Of a stretch of DNA of 64,000 nucleotides, positions 1 to 8,372 are shown piece by piece. Source of the DNA: Mycobacterium sp. MBM. GTDB taxonomy: Bacteria; Actinomycetota; Actinomycetes; Mycobacteriales; Mycobacteriaceae. The position numbers and the translations under genes are program-made. Below the pieces are notes generated by a model. The model searched no databases, had not been told where the DNA came from, and saw nothing but the letters and a program-made list of their open reading frames with translations. Each line of letters opens with the position of its first letter. Positions within the stretch are counted from its first letter, which is position 1. The DNA is taken from the NCBI GenBank assembly GCA_021648845.1, contig JAKJHY010000010.1:148558-212557 (forward strand), read 5' to 3'.

Positions 1-1
1 C

Positions 2-655
2 ATCAGGTCGGGCTGGAATCCCACCGACTCCCATACCGTGGGCCGGCTGCGGAATGGCTATCCCGGTTTCGAAGTCCGCCTGGTGGACGCGAATGACTAT
101 GAGGTCGCCGACGAGACGGTGGGGGAGTGCGTGGTTCGTTCTTCGGTGCCGTGGGTGATGAACGCGGGATACCTGAACAACGACGCCGCGACGGCCGCCG
201 CGTGGCGCAATGGGTGGTTTCACACCGGAGATGCGCTGATGCGTACTGCTGATGGTGACTACATCTTCGTCGACCGCCTCAAGGACGCCATCCGTCGGCG
301 TGGTGAGAACATCTCGTCATTCGAGGTCGAAGCCGATGTGCTGCGCAACGCCGAGATCGCCGAGTGCGCCGCGGTCGCAGTGCCCGCAGGCGACGCCGAA
401 GACGAGGTGATGCTGTTCGCCGTGCGGCGGGAAGGATCGAGCATCACCCCGCGCGAACTGTACGAGGATCTGCGCAGTCGAATGACCCGCTACATGGTTC
501 CCCGCTACATCGAGTTCGTTGATGCCCTGCCCAAGACGCAGGCCACACTTCGTGTCATCAAGGCCGACCTCCGCAACCGGGGAGTGGGTCCCGACACGTG
601 GGATGGGAAAAGCCAATCACCCACACGCGCGCGAACGGGTGCCGATAGCAGATGA
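2..655 (+). CDS. AMP-dependent acyl-CoA ligase, CaiC-like (3' part only)
   Basis: C-terminal 217 residues of an adenylate-forming acyl-CoA ligase; the reading frame is open from the first bases, so the 5' part lies left of the window. Visible family motifs are WFHTGD (about fragment residue 71), then DRLKDAIRRRGENIS, the hinge and GEN motif typical of crotonobetaine/carnitine-CoA ligase-like enzymes, and a C-terminal MVPRYIEFVDALPKT block. Family members make an acyl-AMP and then an acyl-CoA from a carboxylic acid. It ends 16 nt before the P450 gene and probably shares its transcript. The natural acid is not predictable, but context points to a catabolic intermediate of the island that follows. 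Confidence 0.85.
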   Translation: MRSGWNPTDSHTVGRLRNGYPGFEVRLVDANDYEVADETVGECVVRSSVPWVMNAGYLNNDAATAAAWRNGWFHTGDALMRTADGDYIFVDRLKDAIRRRGENISSFEVEADVLRNAEIAECAAVAVPAGDAEDEVMLFAVRREGSSITPRELYEDLRSRMTRYMVPRYIEFVDALPKTQATLRVIKADLRNRGVGPDTWDGKSQSPTRARTGADSR

Positions 656-671
656 ACGGAGGGTGCAGCTG

Positions 672-1991
672 ATGACGACAGAGGGACCAATGGCCAAAGC
701 CAGTTGCCCGGCGGGCGTAGATCGCTTGGATTCACTCGACGACGCATCATTCGTCGACCCTGCCATCCAGGAGAAGCCATTCGCGTACTATCGTACGTTG
801 CGCCAAGACGCCCCAGTCTATTTCGAAAAAGACCTCGGAATGTACCTGGTGTCCCGGCACGAGGATCTGACCGCCGTCATGCGCGATCCCGTGGTGTTTT
901 CCCAAGAACTCGGCTACTACCAGCAAATGGCACACGGCCACCTCGATGAAGTGAAGGACATTCTGCGGCGCCACGGTGGCGGCTTCTTCCCTGACGTCGC
1001 GAACATTGATCCACCGCGCCACACCCGAGTTCGCCGCTTGCTGTCGCAGGCATTCAGCCGGAAGCGAATGAGGTCTCTCGAACCGCAATTCCAACAAATG
1101 GTCGATGGTCTCATCGATGGTTTTGCCGCGCGGGGCGAAGTGGACGGATTGCATGAGCTCGCGCTACCGATGGCGATCGCATTCAGCATGCAGCAGCTGC
1201 AGGTCGATGATCTCGACATGAGCACCATCAAGAAGTGGGGCAGTGCCTATCTGTCGCAATTCAGCCTCACGAACACTCGAGACGATATGCTGCGAGCGGC
1301 GCACCAGCTGGCCGAAATGCAGAATTACCTGATAGCGCTGGTTCGTCGACGGATGGACAGTCCCGAGGACGATATGTTGTCCGACATCATCAGAGCGGAA
1401 TCCCAAGAAGAGGAACCGCTGAGCTTCGAGGAACTCGTCGCGACTGCGCGTGCACTCCTGATAAACACCCATGACTCGATGTCGACGGCGTTCACGAACA
1501 TCCTGTTCCATGTCGCTACCGACCCTGGCATCGCGCCGCACTTCTACGGGGCCGCCGATGACGACGCCGGCATGGGGCGGTTCATCGAAGAACTCTTGCG
1601 CATTGATCCACCGGTGCGGGCACTGTCGCGGGTCACGACCGAAGCGGTGACACTTGGGGGAACAGAACTGCCGAAGGGTGCACATCTATTGGTGCTCTTC
1701 GCCTCTGCCAACGACGACGAGGCGGTCTTCGAATGTCCGCGCCAGTTCGATCCTAGCCGGGTCAACCTCAGGAAGAGCCTGACCTTCGGTGCGGGTGTGC
1801 ATCTGTGCCTGGGGGTATCGCTTGCGCGCATGCAGTTGCTCGTTGCCGCCAGGCAGACGGCCAGACGTCTGCGCAACCTCACGCTCGCAATACCCGTCGA
1901 TGAGATCCGATACATCCCCAACGCGGCGCTGCTGGCCATGGAGAGCCTTCCGCTGACCTTCACCCCGGAAACCAAAGGCGCAAATCGATGA
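672..1991 (+). CDS. Cytochrome P450
   Basis: 439-residue soluble bacterial P450, a heme monooxygenase needing a separate ferredoxin and reductase. The heme loop FGAGVHLCLG places the thiolate ligand at Cys379, and the K-helix ExxR is present in EELLRIDPP. The I-helix segment reads LLINTHDSMSTAF instead of the usual AGxDTT, so the acid-alcohol pair that delivers protons is Asp-Ser and the flexible Gly is missing. The start was set at ATG 672 because GGAGGG lies 9 nt upstream (658-663); a second in-frame ATG is at 690. Its last four bases overlap the start of the flavin monooxygenase, so the two are translationally coupled. Substrate unknown. Confidence 0.9.
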   Translation: MTTEGPMAKASCPAGVDRLDSLDDASFVDPAIQEKPFAYYRTLRQDAPVYFEKDLGMYLVSRHEDLTAVMRDPVVFSQELGYYQQMAHGHLDEVKDILRRHGGGFFPDVANIDPPRHTRVRRLLSQAFSRKRMRSLEPQFQQMVDGLIDGFAARGEVDGLHELALPMAIAFSMQQLQVDDLDMSTIKKWGSAYLSQFSLTNTRDDMLRAAHQLAEMQNYLIALVRRRMDSPEDDMLSDIIRAESQEEEPLSFEELVATARALLINTHDSMSTAFTNILFHVATDPGIAPHFYGAADDDAGMGRFIEELLRIDPPVRALSRVTTEAVTLGGTELPKGAHLLVLFASANDDEAVFECPRQFDPSRVNLRKSLTFGAGVHLCLGVSLARMQLLVAARQTARRLRNLTLAIPVDEIRYIPNAALLAMESLPLTFTPETKGANR

Positions 1992-3838
1992 CATGTGAAC
2001 CCACGCAGGTACCCGGTCCCGACGATGTGGACATCGCGGCATTGCGCGAAAAGTACCGGCAGGAACGGGATCTGCGACTCCGCCCGGACGGTCAGGAGCA
2101 ATATGCTACGGCCGCCGAAGCCACGGCCGCAGTCGACTATAGCGATCCGCACACGCCCAGGACGCCTCGCGATCCCGTGCACGAGGAGTTCGACGTTGCC
2201 GTCCTCGGTGGCGGCTGGGCCGGCATTCTGGCCGCATACCACCTGCGCGCGGCCGGCGTCGACGACGTGCGAATCATCGAGCAGGCCGGTGACTTCGGCG
2301 GAGTCTGGTACTGGAATCGCTATCCGGGTCTGTCCTGCGACAATGACTCTTACTGCTATCTGCCGCTGCTGGAAGAGATGGAGTTCTTTCCCTCCAAGAA
2401 GTTCGCGGACGGTCTCGAGATACGTCGGTACTGCCAGGATGTCGCGACCAAGTTCGATCTCTATCGTGGTGCGCTGTTCCACACCTGTGTGAGTGCGCTG
2501 GGCTGGGAGGAGAACAGCAAGCGGTGGCACATCGAGACCGACCGCGGAGACACCCTGCGGGCACGGTTTGTCGTCATGGCACTGGGACCGATTAACACCC
2601 CCAAGGTTCCCCGGGTCCCGGGACTGGAAGACTTCGGTGGCAGGGTCTTTCACACTGCACGGTGGGACTACGAATACACCGGAGGCAGCCAGGAAGCACC
2701 GGTCCTCGATAAGCTCGTCGACAAACGAGTGGCGATCGTCGGAACCGGTGCCTCCGCGATTCAGGCCGTACCATTTTTGGCCCGGTACGCCGAACAGCTG
2801 TACGTCCTGCAACGGACCGCGTCCACGGTCGACGAGCGGCACAACACACCTACCGATCCGGCCTGGCTGGCATCGCTGAAGCCTGGTTGGCAGCGCGAGC
2901 GGCAGATCAACTTTCACCACGCGGCGATCGATGGCCTGACACCCGGTGAAGGCGACGGCATCTGTGACATCTGGACCGAGATCAATCGCAACCTGTCGGC
3001 GGAGTTCGAGCGGGCCGGCTGGCCCTCGTCCCCGGAGGAATTCCTCGCTCGCCGAGAGATCATGGATTATCAGGTGATGGAGCGTCTGCGCCGCCGTGTC
3101 GACGCGACTGTGACAGACAAAGACACGGCCGCGATCCTGAAACCGTGGTATCGCCACATGTGCAAGCGACCCGCGTCAAGCGATGAGTTCTACCCCGCCT
3201 TCAACAGGCCGAACGTCACGCTTCTCGATGTGTCCCGGACACGCGGCATTGAACGGATCACGCGCCGCGGGTTCATGCACGAATCCACCGAGTACGACAT
3301 TGACTGCCTGATCTTTGCCAGTGGTTTCGAGGTCACCAGTGACCTCCGACGCAGGTGGGGAATCGGGAAGATCTGTGGTCGTGGCGGCCGGTCTCTCTAC
3401 GATCAATGGGCGCACGAGTTCCGCACGCTGCACGGGGTAATGACACACAGTTTCCCAAACCAGTTCTACGTCGGCTTCTTCCAGGGTGGCTTCAACGCGT
3501 CGACGACCGAAACATTCAACAACCAGGGGCGTCACATCGCGTGGATCATCAGCCAGGCAATACAGCGCGGTGCGAGCGCCGTTGAGCCGAGCCTGGAAGC
3601 CCAAGACGCGTATGTGGCCCATGTCCGCGACGTGGCTGTGGACACCTCGGCATTCATCCGAGAGTGCACGCCGGGATATTTCAACAACGACGGACAGGAA
3701 ATCGCCGACGAGTCAGGCGAACTGCGTCCGAGGACCTACACGGGCGAGACGTACGGTCTGGGGTACTACGCGTTCGAGAAGTTGCTCGAAGACTGGCGCT
3801 CAGATGACAGCTTGCCGGGGCTGGTGATAGAGAGCTGA
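1988..3838 (+). CDS. FAD/NADPH-dependent monooxygenase, Baeyer-Villiger type
   Basis: 616-residue flavoprotein with a first dinucleotide fold (LGGGWAGILAAYHL, about residue 75), the Baeyer-Villiger fingerprint GRVFHTARWD (about residue 218), and a second Rossmann motif VAIVGTGASAIQA for NADPH. Such enzymes insert oxygen next to a ketone, giving an ester or lactone. The length of about 600 residues, with an N-terminal extension before the FAD fold, matches the long class that acts on large cyclic ketones rather than the 540-residue cyclohexanone class. The start overlaps the P450 stop (ATGA), so both are made from one transcript. A P450 alcohol/ketone step followed by Baeyer-Villiger ring cleavage is a plausible sequence; the substrate is inferred only. 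Confidence 0.85.
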   Translation: MTCEPTQVPGPDDVDIAALREKYRQERDLRLRPDGQEQYATAAEATAAVDYSDPHTPRTPRDPVHEEFDVAVLGGGWAGILAAYHLRAAGVDDVRIIEQAGDFGGVWYWNRYPGLSCDNDSYCYLPLLEEMEFFPSKKFADGLEIRRYCQDVATKFDLYRGALFHTCVSALGWEENSKRWHIETDRGDTLRARFVVMALGPINTPKVPRVPGLEDFGGRVFHTARWDYEYTGGSQEAPVLDKLVDKRVAIVGTGASAIQAVPFLARYAEQLYVLQRTASTVDERHNTPTDPAWLASLKPGWQRERQINFHHAAIDGLTPGEGDGICDIWTEINRNLSAEFERAGWPSSPEEFLARREIMDYQVMERLRRRVDATVTDKDTAAILKPWYRHMCKRPASSDEFYPAFNRPNVTLLDVSRTRGIERITRRGFMHESTEYDIDCLIFASGFEVTSDLRRRWGIGKICGRGGRSLYDQWAHEFRTLHGVMTHSFPNQFYVGFFQGGFNASTTETFNNQGRHIAWIISQAIQRGASAVEPSLEAQDAYVAHVRDVAVDTSAFIRECTPGYFNNDGQEIADESGELRPRTYTGETYGLGYYAFEKLLEDWRSDDSLPGLVIES

Positions 3839-3881
3839 CGGGTGATCGCGCTGCGCGCCAGTGGAAACCGACGTGCAGGCG

Positions 3882-3916
3882 AGCAAAAGCCCGGGTGATT
3901 CACCCGGGCTTTTGCT
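3882..3916. terminator. Bidirectional stem-loop terminator
   Basis: Perfect 16-bp inverted repeat (3882-3897 with 3901-3916) around a 3-nt loop, with A-runs on the left arm and T-runs on the right. It lies between two convergent genes, the flavin monooxygenase and the SDR, and could end transcription from both sides. Confidence 0.85.
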
Positions 3917-3938
3917 GACCCCTCGTTGGCCTCTTGCC

Positions 3939-4817
3939 CTATCCGCCGGGGCCATTGGGCCACCTCAGCAACGAACCTGCGTCCACCCGGATCTGCTGCC
4001 CGGTGATATACCTGCTGTCGTCGCTGGCGAGGAACACCCCCAGATTGGCCATGTCCTCGGGCTCGATGTAGGGGATCGGCATCGCCTGGAAGAGACTGAA
4101 CAGCGGTTCGGCATCCTCGCGCGTGGGGGTCTTGCCCTCCATCTTGAGGTCGGGCCGGAACACACCGTACATGCCCTCATTCTGCAACAGGTGCGTGTTG
4201 CAGTTGGTCGGGTGGATCGCGTTGACACGGATCATCCGCGATGCCAGGTGCAGGCTCATCTCCTCCACATACTCGATCACGACGCGCTTGCTCCAGCCGT
4301 AGCCGGCGCCGCCGGGACCCATGTCGGGACTCGTGGTCGTTCCCCGGATCATCCCCGCGGTGGACCCTGTGACGATGATCGAGGCGCCGTCGGGCAGATG
4401 TGGGATCGCCACTGCGACCGTGTTCATCACCCCCAGTAGATCCACGTCAGACGCGTCGACGAATCCCATCGGATCCGGGTTGCCCATCGCCATCGGGAGA
4501 ATGCCGGCGTTGGCCACGACGATGTCGATCTTTCCCAGGTCGGCCAGACCCGCTTCGACGACTTCCCGAAGTTCGTGCCGCTCGCGCACATCAGCCACGC
4601 GGGCAACGACTCGACGACCGGTTTCCTTGACCGATCGTTCGGTTTCGGCCAGATCGTCGGGTGTGGCAAGCGGGTAGGGGTTCGACGGAATGTCCCGACA
4701 GATATCGACCGCGATGATGTCGGCACCCTCCCTGGCCATCGCGATTGCGTGCGCACGGCCCTGTCCGCGCGCTGCGCCGGTAATGAAAGCGACTTTGCCC
4801 TCTAGCCGACCAGACAT
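3939..4817 (-). CDS. SDR oxidoreductase, mycofactocin-dependent type
   Basis: 292-residue short-chain dehydrogenase. It has TGAARGQG (NAD-binding), NAGI, a catalytic Ser in VTGSTAG and a YGWSK Tyr-Lys pair. After the second beta strand there is an insertion (DICRDIPSNPYPLATPDD region) that marks the family thought to hold NAD tightly and pass electrons to the peptide cofactor mycofactocin. ATG 4817 was chosen because AGGAGGT lies just upstream, although the frame is open for another 68 codons. It converges with the monooxygenase operon and faces away from the hotdog gene. Likely an alcohol dehydrogenase for an island intermediate. The mycofactocin assignment rests on the insertion only. Confidence 0.85.
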   Translation of the reverse strand: MSGRLEGKVAFITGAARGQGRAHAIAMAREGADIIAVDICRDIPSNPYPLATPDDLAETERSVKETGRRVVARVADVRERHELREVVEAGLADLGKIDIVVANAGILPMAMGNPDPMGFVDASDVDLLGVMNTVAVAIPHLPDGASIIVTGSTAGMIRGTTTSPDMGPGGAGYGWSKRVVIEYVEEMSLHLASRMIRVNAIHPTNCNTHLLQNEGMYGVFRPDLKMEGKTPTREDAEPLFSLFQAMPIPYIEPEDMANLGVFLASDDSRYITGQQIRVDAGSLLRWPNGPGG

Positions 4818-5216
4818 CCAACCTCCTGACACCACCGGCTGCACCGGAGTCCCAAACATTTGTTCCGAACCATATAGGGCGAGGCGGCCAGGAGGCAAGC
4901 CCCGGCAGGCGGAACTACTGGTTTCACTAATCACCGCCGCTGCGGACTGAGTCCAACCTGTGCGGGTAGCGATGAATTGCCGGCCGGTCACAGAAGGTCG
5001 TTGCGTGATCTGTACAGCCACCCGGTTCGGTTGTACAGTCCCCAGAACGTACCTGCGCAGTGGCGCAGTGCGGCGCTGTGCACGGCGTTCGGCAGGGAGC
5101 GGATTACGACTCAGTCTGCCAAGAAGACAAGCATTACAACCGGATTCGTCGAGATTGCGAGGGATCCGGCGTACCCCTTACTCGCTGCGATGTGATCGTC
5201 AAGAAGGATCTGTTAA
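4818..5216. other. Intergenic region between divergent SDR and hotdog genes
   Basis: About 400 bases without a convincing gene. It holds the ribosome site of the SDR at its left end, the inverted repeat at 5010-5038, and a GAAGGA ribosome site just before position 5217. Two short open frames cross it but have no ribosome site or recognisable product. It should contain promoters for both flanking genes. Confidence 0.6.
5010..5038. promoter_or_regulatory. Inverted repeat, candidate operator
   Basis: CTGTACA at 5010-5016 and TGTACAG at 5032-5038 form a perfect inverted repeat with a 15-nt spacer, half-site centres 22 bp apart (two helical turns). Each half contains the palindrome TGTACA. Its position between divergent genes fits a regulator site; the regulator is not identified. 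Confidence 0.4.
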
Positions 5217-6083
5217 ATGCCTGATCAGGTGCGCGACATCCGAGAGCTGCGCGGCGATGCCGATGCCTACCGTGACGAACTCTATCGCCGGTGGACGGGA
5301 CTTTTGAGCTATCGCTACATCGGCCGCAACCATTCCGCGATGAACACCGGAGACGTGGACAACACCGTGACGATTCGGCGCGACATGCGCAACGACGCCG
5401 GTGGGATCATGGTGGCGCCCTTGGCTATATCGTCGCCTGAAGGGTGCCAGACGGATCTTGTCGCCGTGCCCAATCCCGTCATTGCGTCGGTGCAGGTCAT
5501 CGATCCCGGGTTTGATGTCACGCGCATCGAGATCGTCGGGTCGGGCAATATTCATCAAGGCCGGACCATGGGCTACGGCCGGTGCATGATCGTCGATGCG
5601 GACCAACCGGACAGGGTGCTTGCTTTCAACGAGGGGCAGGGTGCTGTCATTGGCCTGCCGCCCGAAGGATTGGGCAGAATGGATGTCGCGGGCACCGAGC
5701 TGGTGATTCAGGATTCGGAATCTTTGCCTCCACTGTGGGAGGCTTTCGGTGCTTCGCGGCGTGCCGACGGGCACTGGATACTTCCACCGTTGAGCAGCGA
5801 GCTCGCATCGCCGGACGCGGCCCTGCACATCGGGCCCCAGCACATCGTCTTGGAAACGGCGGCAATTGATCTCGCGGCAGCCGCTGTGGGCACCCGAAAG
5901 CTTCAGATTGTGAGCTGGCATGTGATGTTCATGGCGCGAGGCAAGATCGGTCCGTTTCGGGTGGAGGGTACGGCGCACCCCGGCCACAGAGGTCGGGTTG
6001 GCGTGCGAATGCTCCTGCACGACGAAGGCAACGACGACAAACTCGTCACGACCGCGGCCGCGGTCTTCGACACCCTCGGCTGA
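5217..6083 (+). CDS. Probable double-hotdog, acyl-CoA thioesterase-like protein
   Basis: 288-residue soluble protein. Residues about 55-150 read like a PaaI-type hotdog domain: GGIMVAPLAI at the helix, then VQVIDPGFDV and a GRTMGYGRCMIVDA strand pair. Residues about 165-288 repeat the pattern (LSSELA, LQIVSWHVMFM, GRVGVRMLLHDEG), giving a tandem hotdog. Such proteins hydrolyse or hydrate acyl-CoA esters, but no catalytic residue can be assigned with confidence. A weak ribosome site GAAGGA precedes ATG 5217. It is followed by a CoA-transferase gene on the same strand, which supports a role in CoA-ester chemistry. The family call is by pattern only. Confidence 0.55.
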   Translation: MPDQVRDIRELRGDADAYRDELYRRWTGLLSYRYIGRNHSAMNTGDVDNTVTIRRDMRNDAGGIMVAPLAISSPEGCQTDLVAVPNPVIASVQVIDPGFDVTRIEIVGSGNIHQGRTMGYGRCMIVDADQPDRVLAFNEGQGAVIGLPPEGLGRMDVAGTELVIQDSESLPPLWEAFGASRRADGHWILPPLSSELASPDAALHIGPQHIVLETAAIDLAAAAVGTRKLQIVSWHVMFMARGKIGPFRVEGTAHPGHRGRVGVRMLLHDEGNDDKLVTTAAAVFDTLG

Positions 6084-6220
6084 GCCGCGGCCGATTGTGA
6101 CAGCCCAATATCAAGAGGCGGTGACGATGCCGGCTGGGACGAAATTACTGCAGCTTTGCTTCTCGGCGCGGCCCGCAACGACATCCGCACAGAGTGCATC
6201 AAGTGAGGACAGGTGAATCG

Positions 6221-7438
6221 ATGAGTGACAAACCTTTGGCCGGCGTTCGCGTACTCGAGGCGGCTGCATGGACTTTCGTGCCTGCTGCAGGTGCAGTGTT
6301 GGCCGAGTGGGGGGCCGAAGTCATCAAAATTGAACCCCGTGACGGGGGTGACCCGCAGCGCGGTTTGGTCACGATGGGTTTGATACCGGGCGGCGCCGAC
6401 GGTGTGAACTACATGATCGAGGTACCCAACCGGGGAAAGAAGTCGATCGGTGTCGACATGACCAACCCTGGTGGACAGGAGGTCGTGCACGAAATCGCAC
6501 GAACGTGCGACGTCTTCCTCACCAGCTATCTCCCGCACCGGCGCAAGCGATTCCGCATCGATGTCGACGACATCAGGGCAGTCAATCCCGACATCATCTA
6601 TGTTCGCGGATCGGGCTACGGCCCGCAGGGCCCCGATGCCGACAAGGCGGGCTATGACGGAGTGTCCTTCTGGTCGCGCGGTGGAATCTGTGATGCCTTC
6701 ACCCGGGATCTGCCAGATCCCGTCATGCAGACGCCCGCGTTCGGCGACCTGCTCGGTGGACTCACGATTGCCGGCGGCATTGCGGCGGCGTTGTACAACA
6801 GGAAAGAGTCGGGCCAGGCGTCGATCGTCGATGTGTCGCTGCTCGGATTGGCCGCGTGGGCGATGAGTCCCGGTGTGACCGCGTCGATGCTCTACGGGGG
6901 CGACCCGATGCCCAACTTCACTCACCGTGAAATGCCAAATCCTCTGGCAAGCACGTACAGGACCAGAGACGATCGGTTCATCACGCTGATGATGTTGCAG
7001 GGCGACAAGTTCTACCCCGAGTTCATGACCGTGATCGGGCGGTCGGACCTGGTGAGTGACCCCCGTTTCGCTGCGGGCCGTGCGCGATTTGAGAACCGCG
7101 GCGAGCTCATCGACATCCTCGACGAGGAGTTCGCCGCCCGCTCAGCCGACGAGTGGCGCGAGATCCTGGCACCGCTGTCGGGGGCGTGGAGTGTCATGCA
7201 GAAGCCGAGTGAGCTGCGGTATGACCCCGCCGTGGTGGCCAACGGCTATATCCCCGAAGTGAAGGCGATGAACGGCGCGCCCTTCGTTGTACCCACCAAC
7301 CCCGTCCAGTTCGACGAGGCGCACGCCGTCCCGACCGGCGCTCCCGAACACGGCCAGCACACCGAGGAGGTGTTGCTCGAAGCCGGTGTGTCATGGGAGA
7401 AGATCGAGCAGTACAAGGAGCAAGGGGCCGTGCTCTGA
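6221..7438 (+). CDS. Family III CoA-transferase (CaiB/BaiF)
   Basis: 405-residue enzyme of the CaiB/BaiF family, which moves CoA between an acyl-CoA and a free acid through an aspartyl-CoA anhydride. It starts with LAGVRVLEAAAWTFVPAAGAVLAEWGAEVIKIE, the family N-terminus, and the catalytic Asp lies in FGDLLGGL (about residue 175). ATG 6221 follows GAGGACAGG. The gene is 137 bp downstream of the hotdog gene and converges with the tetR gene. With the upstream CoA ligase it gives the island two ways to activate acids. Confidence 0.9.
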   Translation: MSDKPLAGVRVLEAAAWTFVPAAGAVLAEWGAEVIKIEPRDGGDPQRGLVTMGLIPGGADGVNYMIEVPNRGKKSIGVDMTNPGGQEVVHEIARTCDVFLTSYLPHRRKRFRIDVDDIRAVNPDIIYVRGSGYGPQGPDADKAGYDGVSFWSRGGICDAFTRDLPDPVMQTPAFGDLLGGLTIAGGIAAALYNRKESGQASIVDVSLLGLAAWAMSPGVTASMLYGGDPMPNFTHREMPNPLASTYRTRDDRFITLMMLQGDKFYPEFMTVIGRSDLVSDPRFAAGRARFENRGELIDILDEEFAARSADEWREILAPLSGAWSVMQKPSELRYDPAVVANGYIPEVKAMNGAPFVVPTNPVQFDEAHAVPTGAPEHGQHTEEVLLEAGVSWEKIEQYKEQGAVL

Positions 7439-7539
7439 GATCCGCTTGATCGGAGAAACCAGAAGCGATGTGCGTAGAGCCCACTTGGATGGGATACCGG
7501 GACGATCACCGGGACAAGTATTTGGTCGCCAAGCGTCGG

Positions 7540-8178
7540 TCAAGGGCGGTGCAGGAAGCCATGAAGGATGGCCTGCACGAGTTCATCGACGATGGCCTCG
7601 CGAGATGGCGCATCGGACCCGTAGAAAGTCGAACGCAGTGCGACCATTCCCACGATCATCGCGACTGTCGAGTGGGCGGGCAGGCCGGGATGATTTGGCC
7701 GAATCCCGCGGATGCGCATACCTTCCGTACTGATCCTCGCGAGGAGAGTCACAGTTCGTCGGATGTCGGCGATGCCCGCGCTCTCGATCTCGTCCTCGCT
7801 GAGTCCGTCTGCTGCCACGAGGGTGAGGAGCAGGCCCCGGTGCTGGACCAACACGTCATAGAGCTCACCCACGAATTGCGTGGCGAGCTGTTCCTCGTCG
7901 GTCTCCTCGGGAATGACGGTCTGCCACGTCTTGCCGAACTCGTCGACGACATCGGTGAAGGGTAATACCAGTGCCTCGCGGAACAGTCCCGCCTTGGACC
8001 CGAAATGACGAAACACCAGATACTCGCTGACCCCGGCGGCCTCGGCGACCTCGCGGGTGGTGGTGCGGCGATAGTCCTGGCGGGAGAACAATTCGCGTGC
8101 GGCCTCAAGGAGTAGCAGGCGAGCCGTCCCGCGGGGGCGCCGGGAGGGAGACCCCTTCGAAGGCACACGCTGCGGCAC
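7540..8178 (-). CDS. TetR-family transcriptional regulator
   Basis: 212 residues. The N-terminal helix-turn-helix (about 20-65) reads RLLLLEAARELFSRQDYRRTTTREVAEAAGVSEYLVFRHFGSKAGLF, a standard TetR DNA-binding domain; the remainder is a helical ligand-binding domain without a recognisable ligand signature. Start is GTG 8178, with no strong ribosome site. It is transcribed away from the membrane-peptide/AveC/P450 operon, and the 80-bp gap holds a palindrome (8218-8233) that is the obvious autoregulatory operator. A near copy precedes the amidohydrolase, so this regulator probably represses both until an inducer from the pathway binds. Confidence 0.9.
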   Translation of the reverse strand: MPQRVPSKGSPSRRPRGTARLLLLEAARELFSRQDYRRTTTREVAEAAGVSEYLVFRHFGSKAGLFREALVLPFTDVVDEFGKTWQTVIPEETDEEQLATQFVGELYDVLVQHRGLLLTLVAADGLSEDEIESAGIADIRRTVTLLARISTEGMRIRGIRPNHPGLPAHSTVAMIVGMVALRSTFYGSDAPSREAIVDELVQAILHGFLHRP

Positions 8179-8217
8179 AGAAATTCACAATAGTCGTATC
8201 TTGACCCCGCCCGCTTT

Positions 8218-8233
8218 AATAGTGTCCACTATT
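8218..8233. promoter_or_regulatory. Palindromic operator, probable TetR site
   Basis: AATAGTG-TC-CACTATT, a 7+2+7 inverted repeat in the gap between the divergent tetR gene and the operon at 8259. It overlaps TAGTGT (8220-8225), a possible -10 hexamer, so binding would block the promoter. It shares AATAG-N6-CTATT with the site at 10419-10434. Confidence 0.65.
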
Positions 8234-8258
8234 CAAGAGTTCGCAGGAGGGAAGCTTT

Positions 8259-8372
8259 GTGGGTCAACTCATCATGCTGGGGACGCTATTCGGGCTGATC
8301 ATCGTGATCTTTGCCCTCGTTCTTCGGTTCGATCCCGAGGCGCGGGGCAACGCGCAGGAGCGTGATCGATAG
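8259..8372 (+). CDS. Small single-pass membrane peptide, 37 residues
   Basis: Short gene starting at GTG 8259 with a strong AGGAGG ribosome site (8245-8250). The product is a hydrophobic stretch (LIMLGTLFGLIIVIFALVL, about residues 4-22) followed by RFDPEARGNAQERDR, a charged tail likely on the cytoplasmic side. Its TAG stop shares its G with the GTG start of the AveC-like gene (TAGTG), so the two are translationally coupled. The tight coupling suggests a partner or stability factor for the membrane protein that follows. Function unknown; I do not recognise a named family. Confidence 0.7.
   Translation: MGQLIMLGTLFGLIIVIFALVLRFDPEARGNAQERDR

Noticed and set aside
1544..3157. Minus-strand 537-codon frame opposite the P450 and monooxygenase
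   Set aside because: Antisense to genes with clear motifs, and no recognisable domain.
6090..6216. Small ORF ending MPAGTKLLQLCFSARPATTSAQSASSEDR
   Set aside because: No good ribosome site and no recognisable sequence; it overlaps the ribosome site of the CoA-transferase gene.
7468..7965. Plus-strand 165-codon frame
   Set aside because: Antisense to the tetR gene, whose helix-turn-helix is clear.
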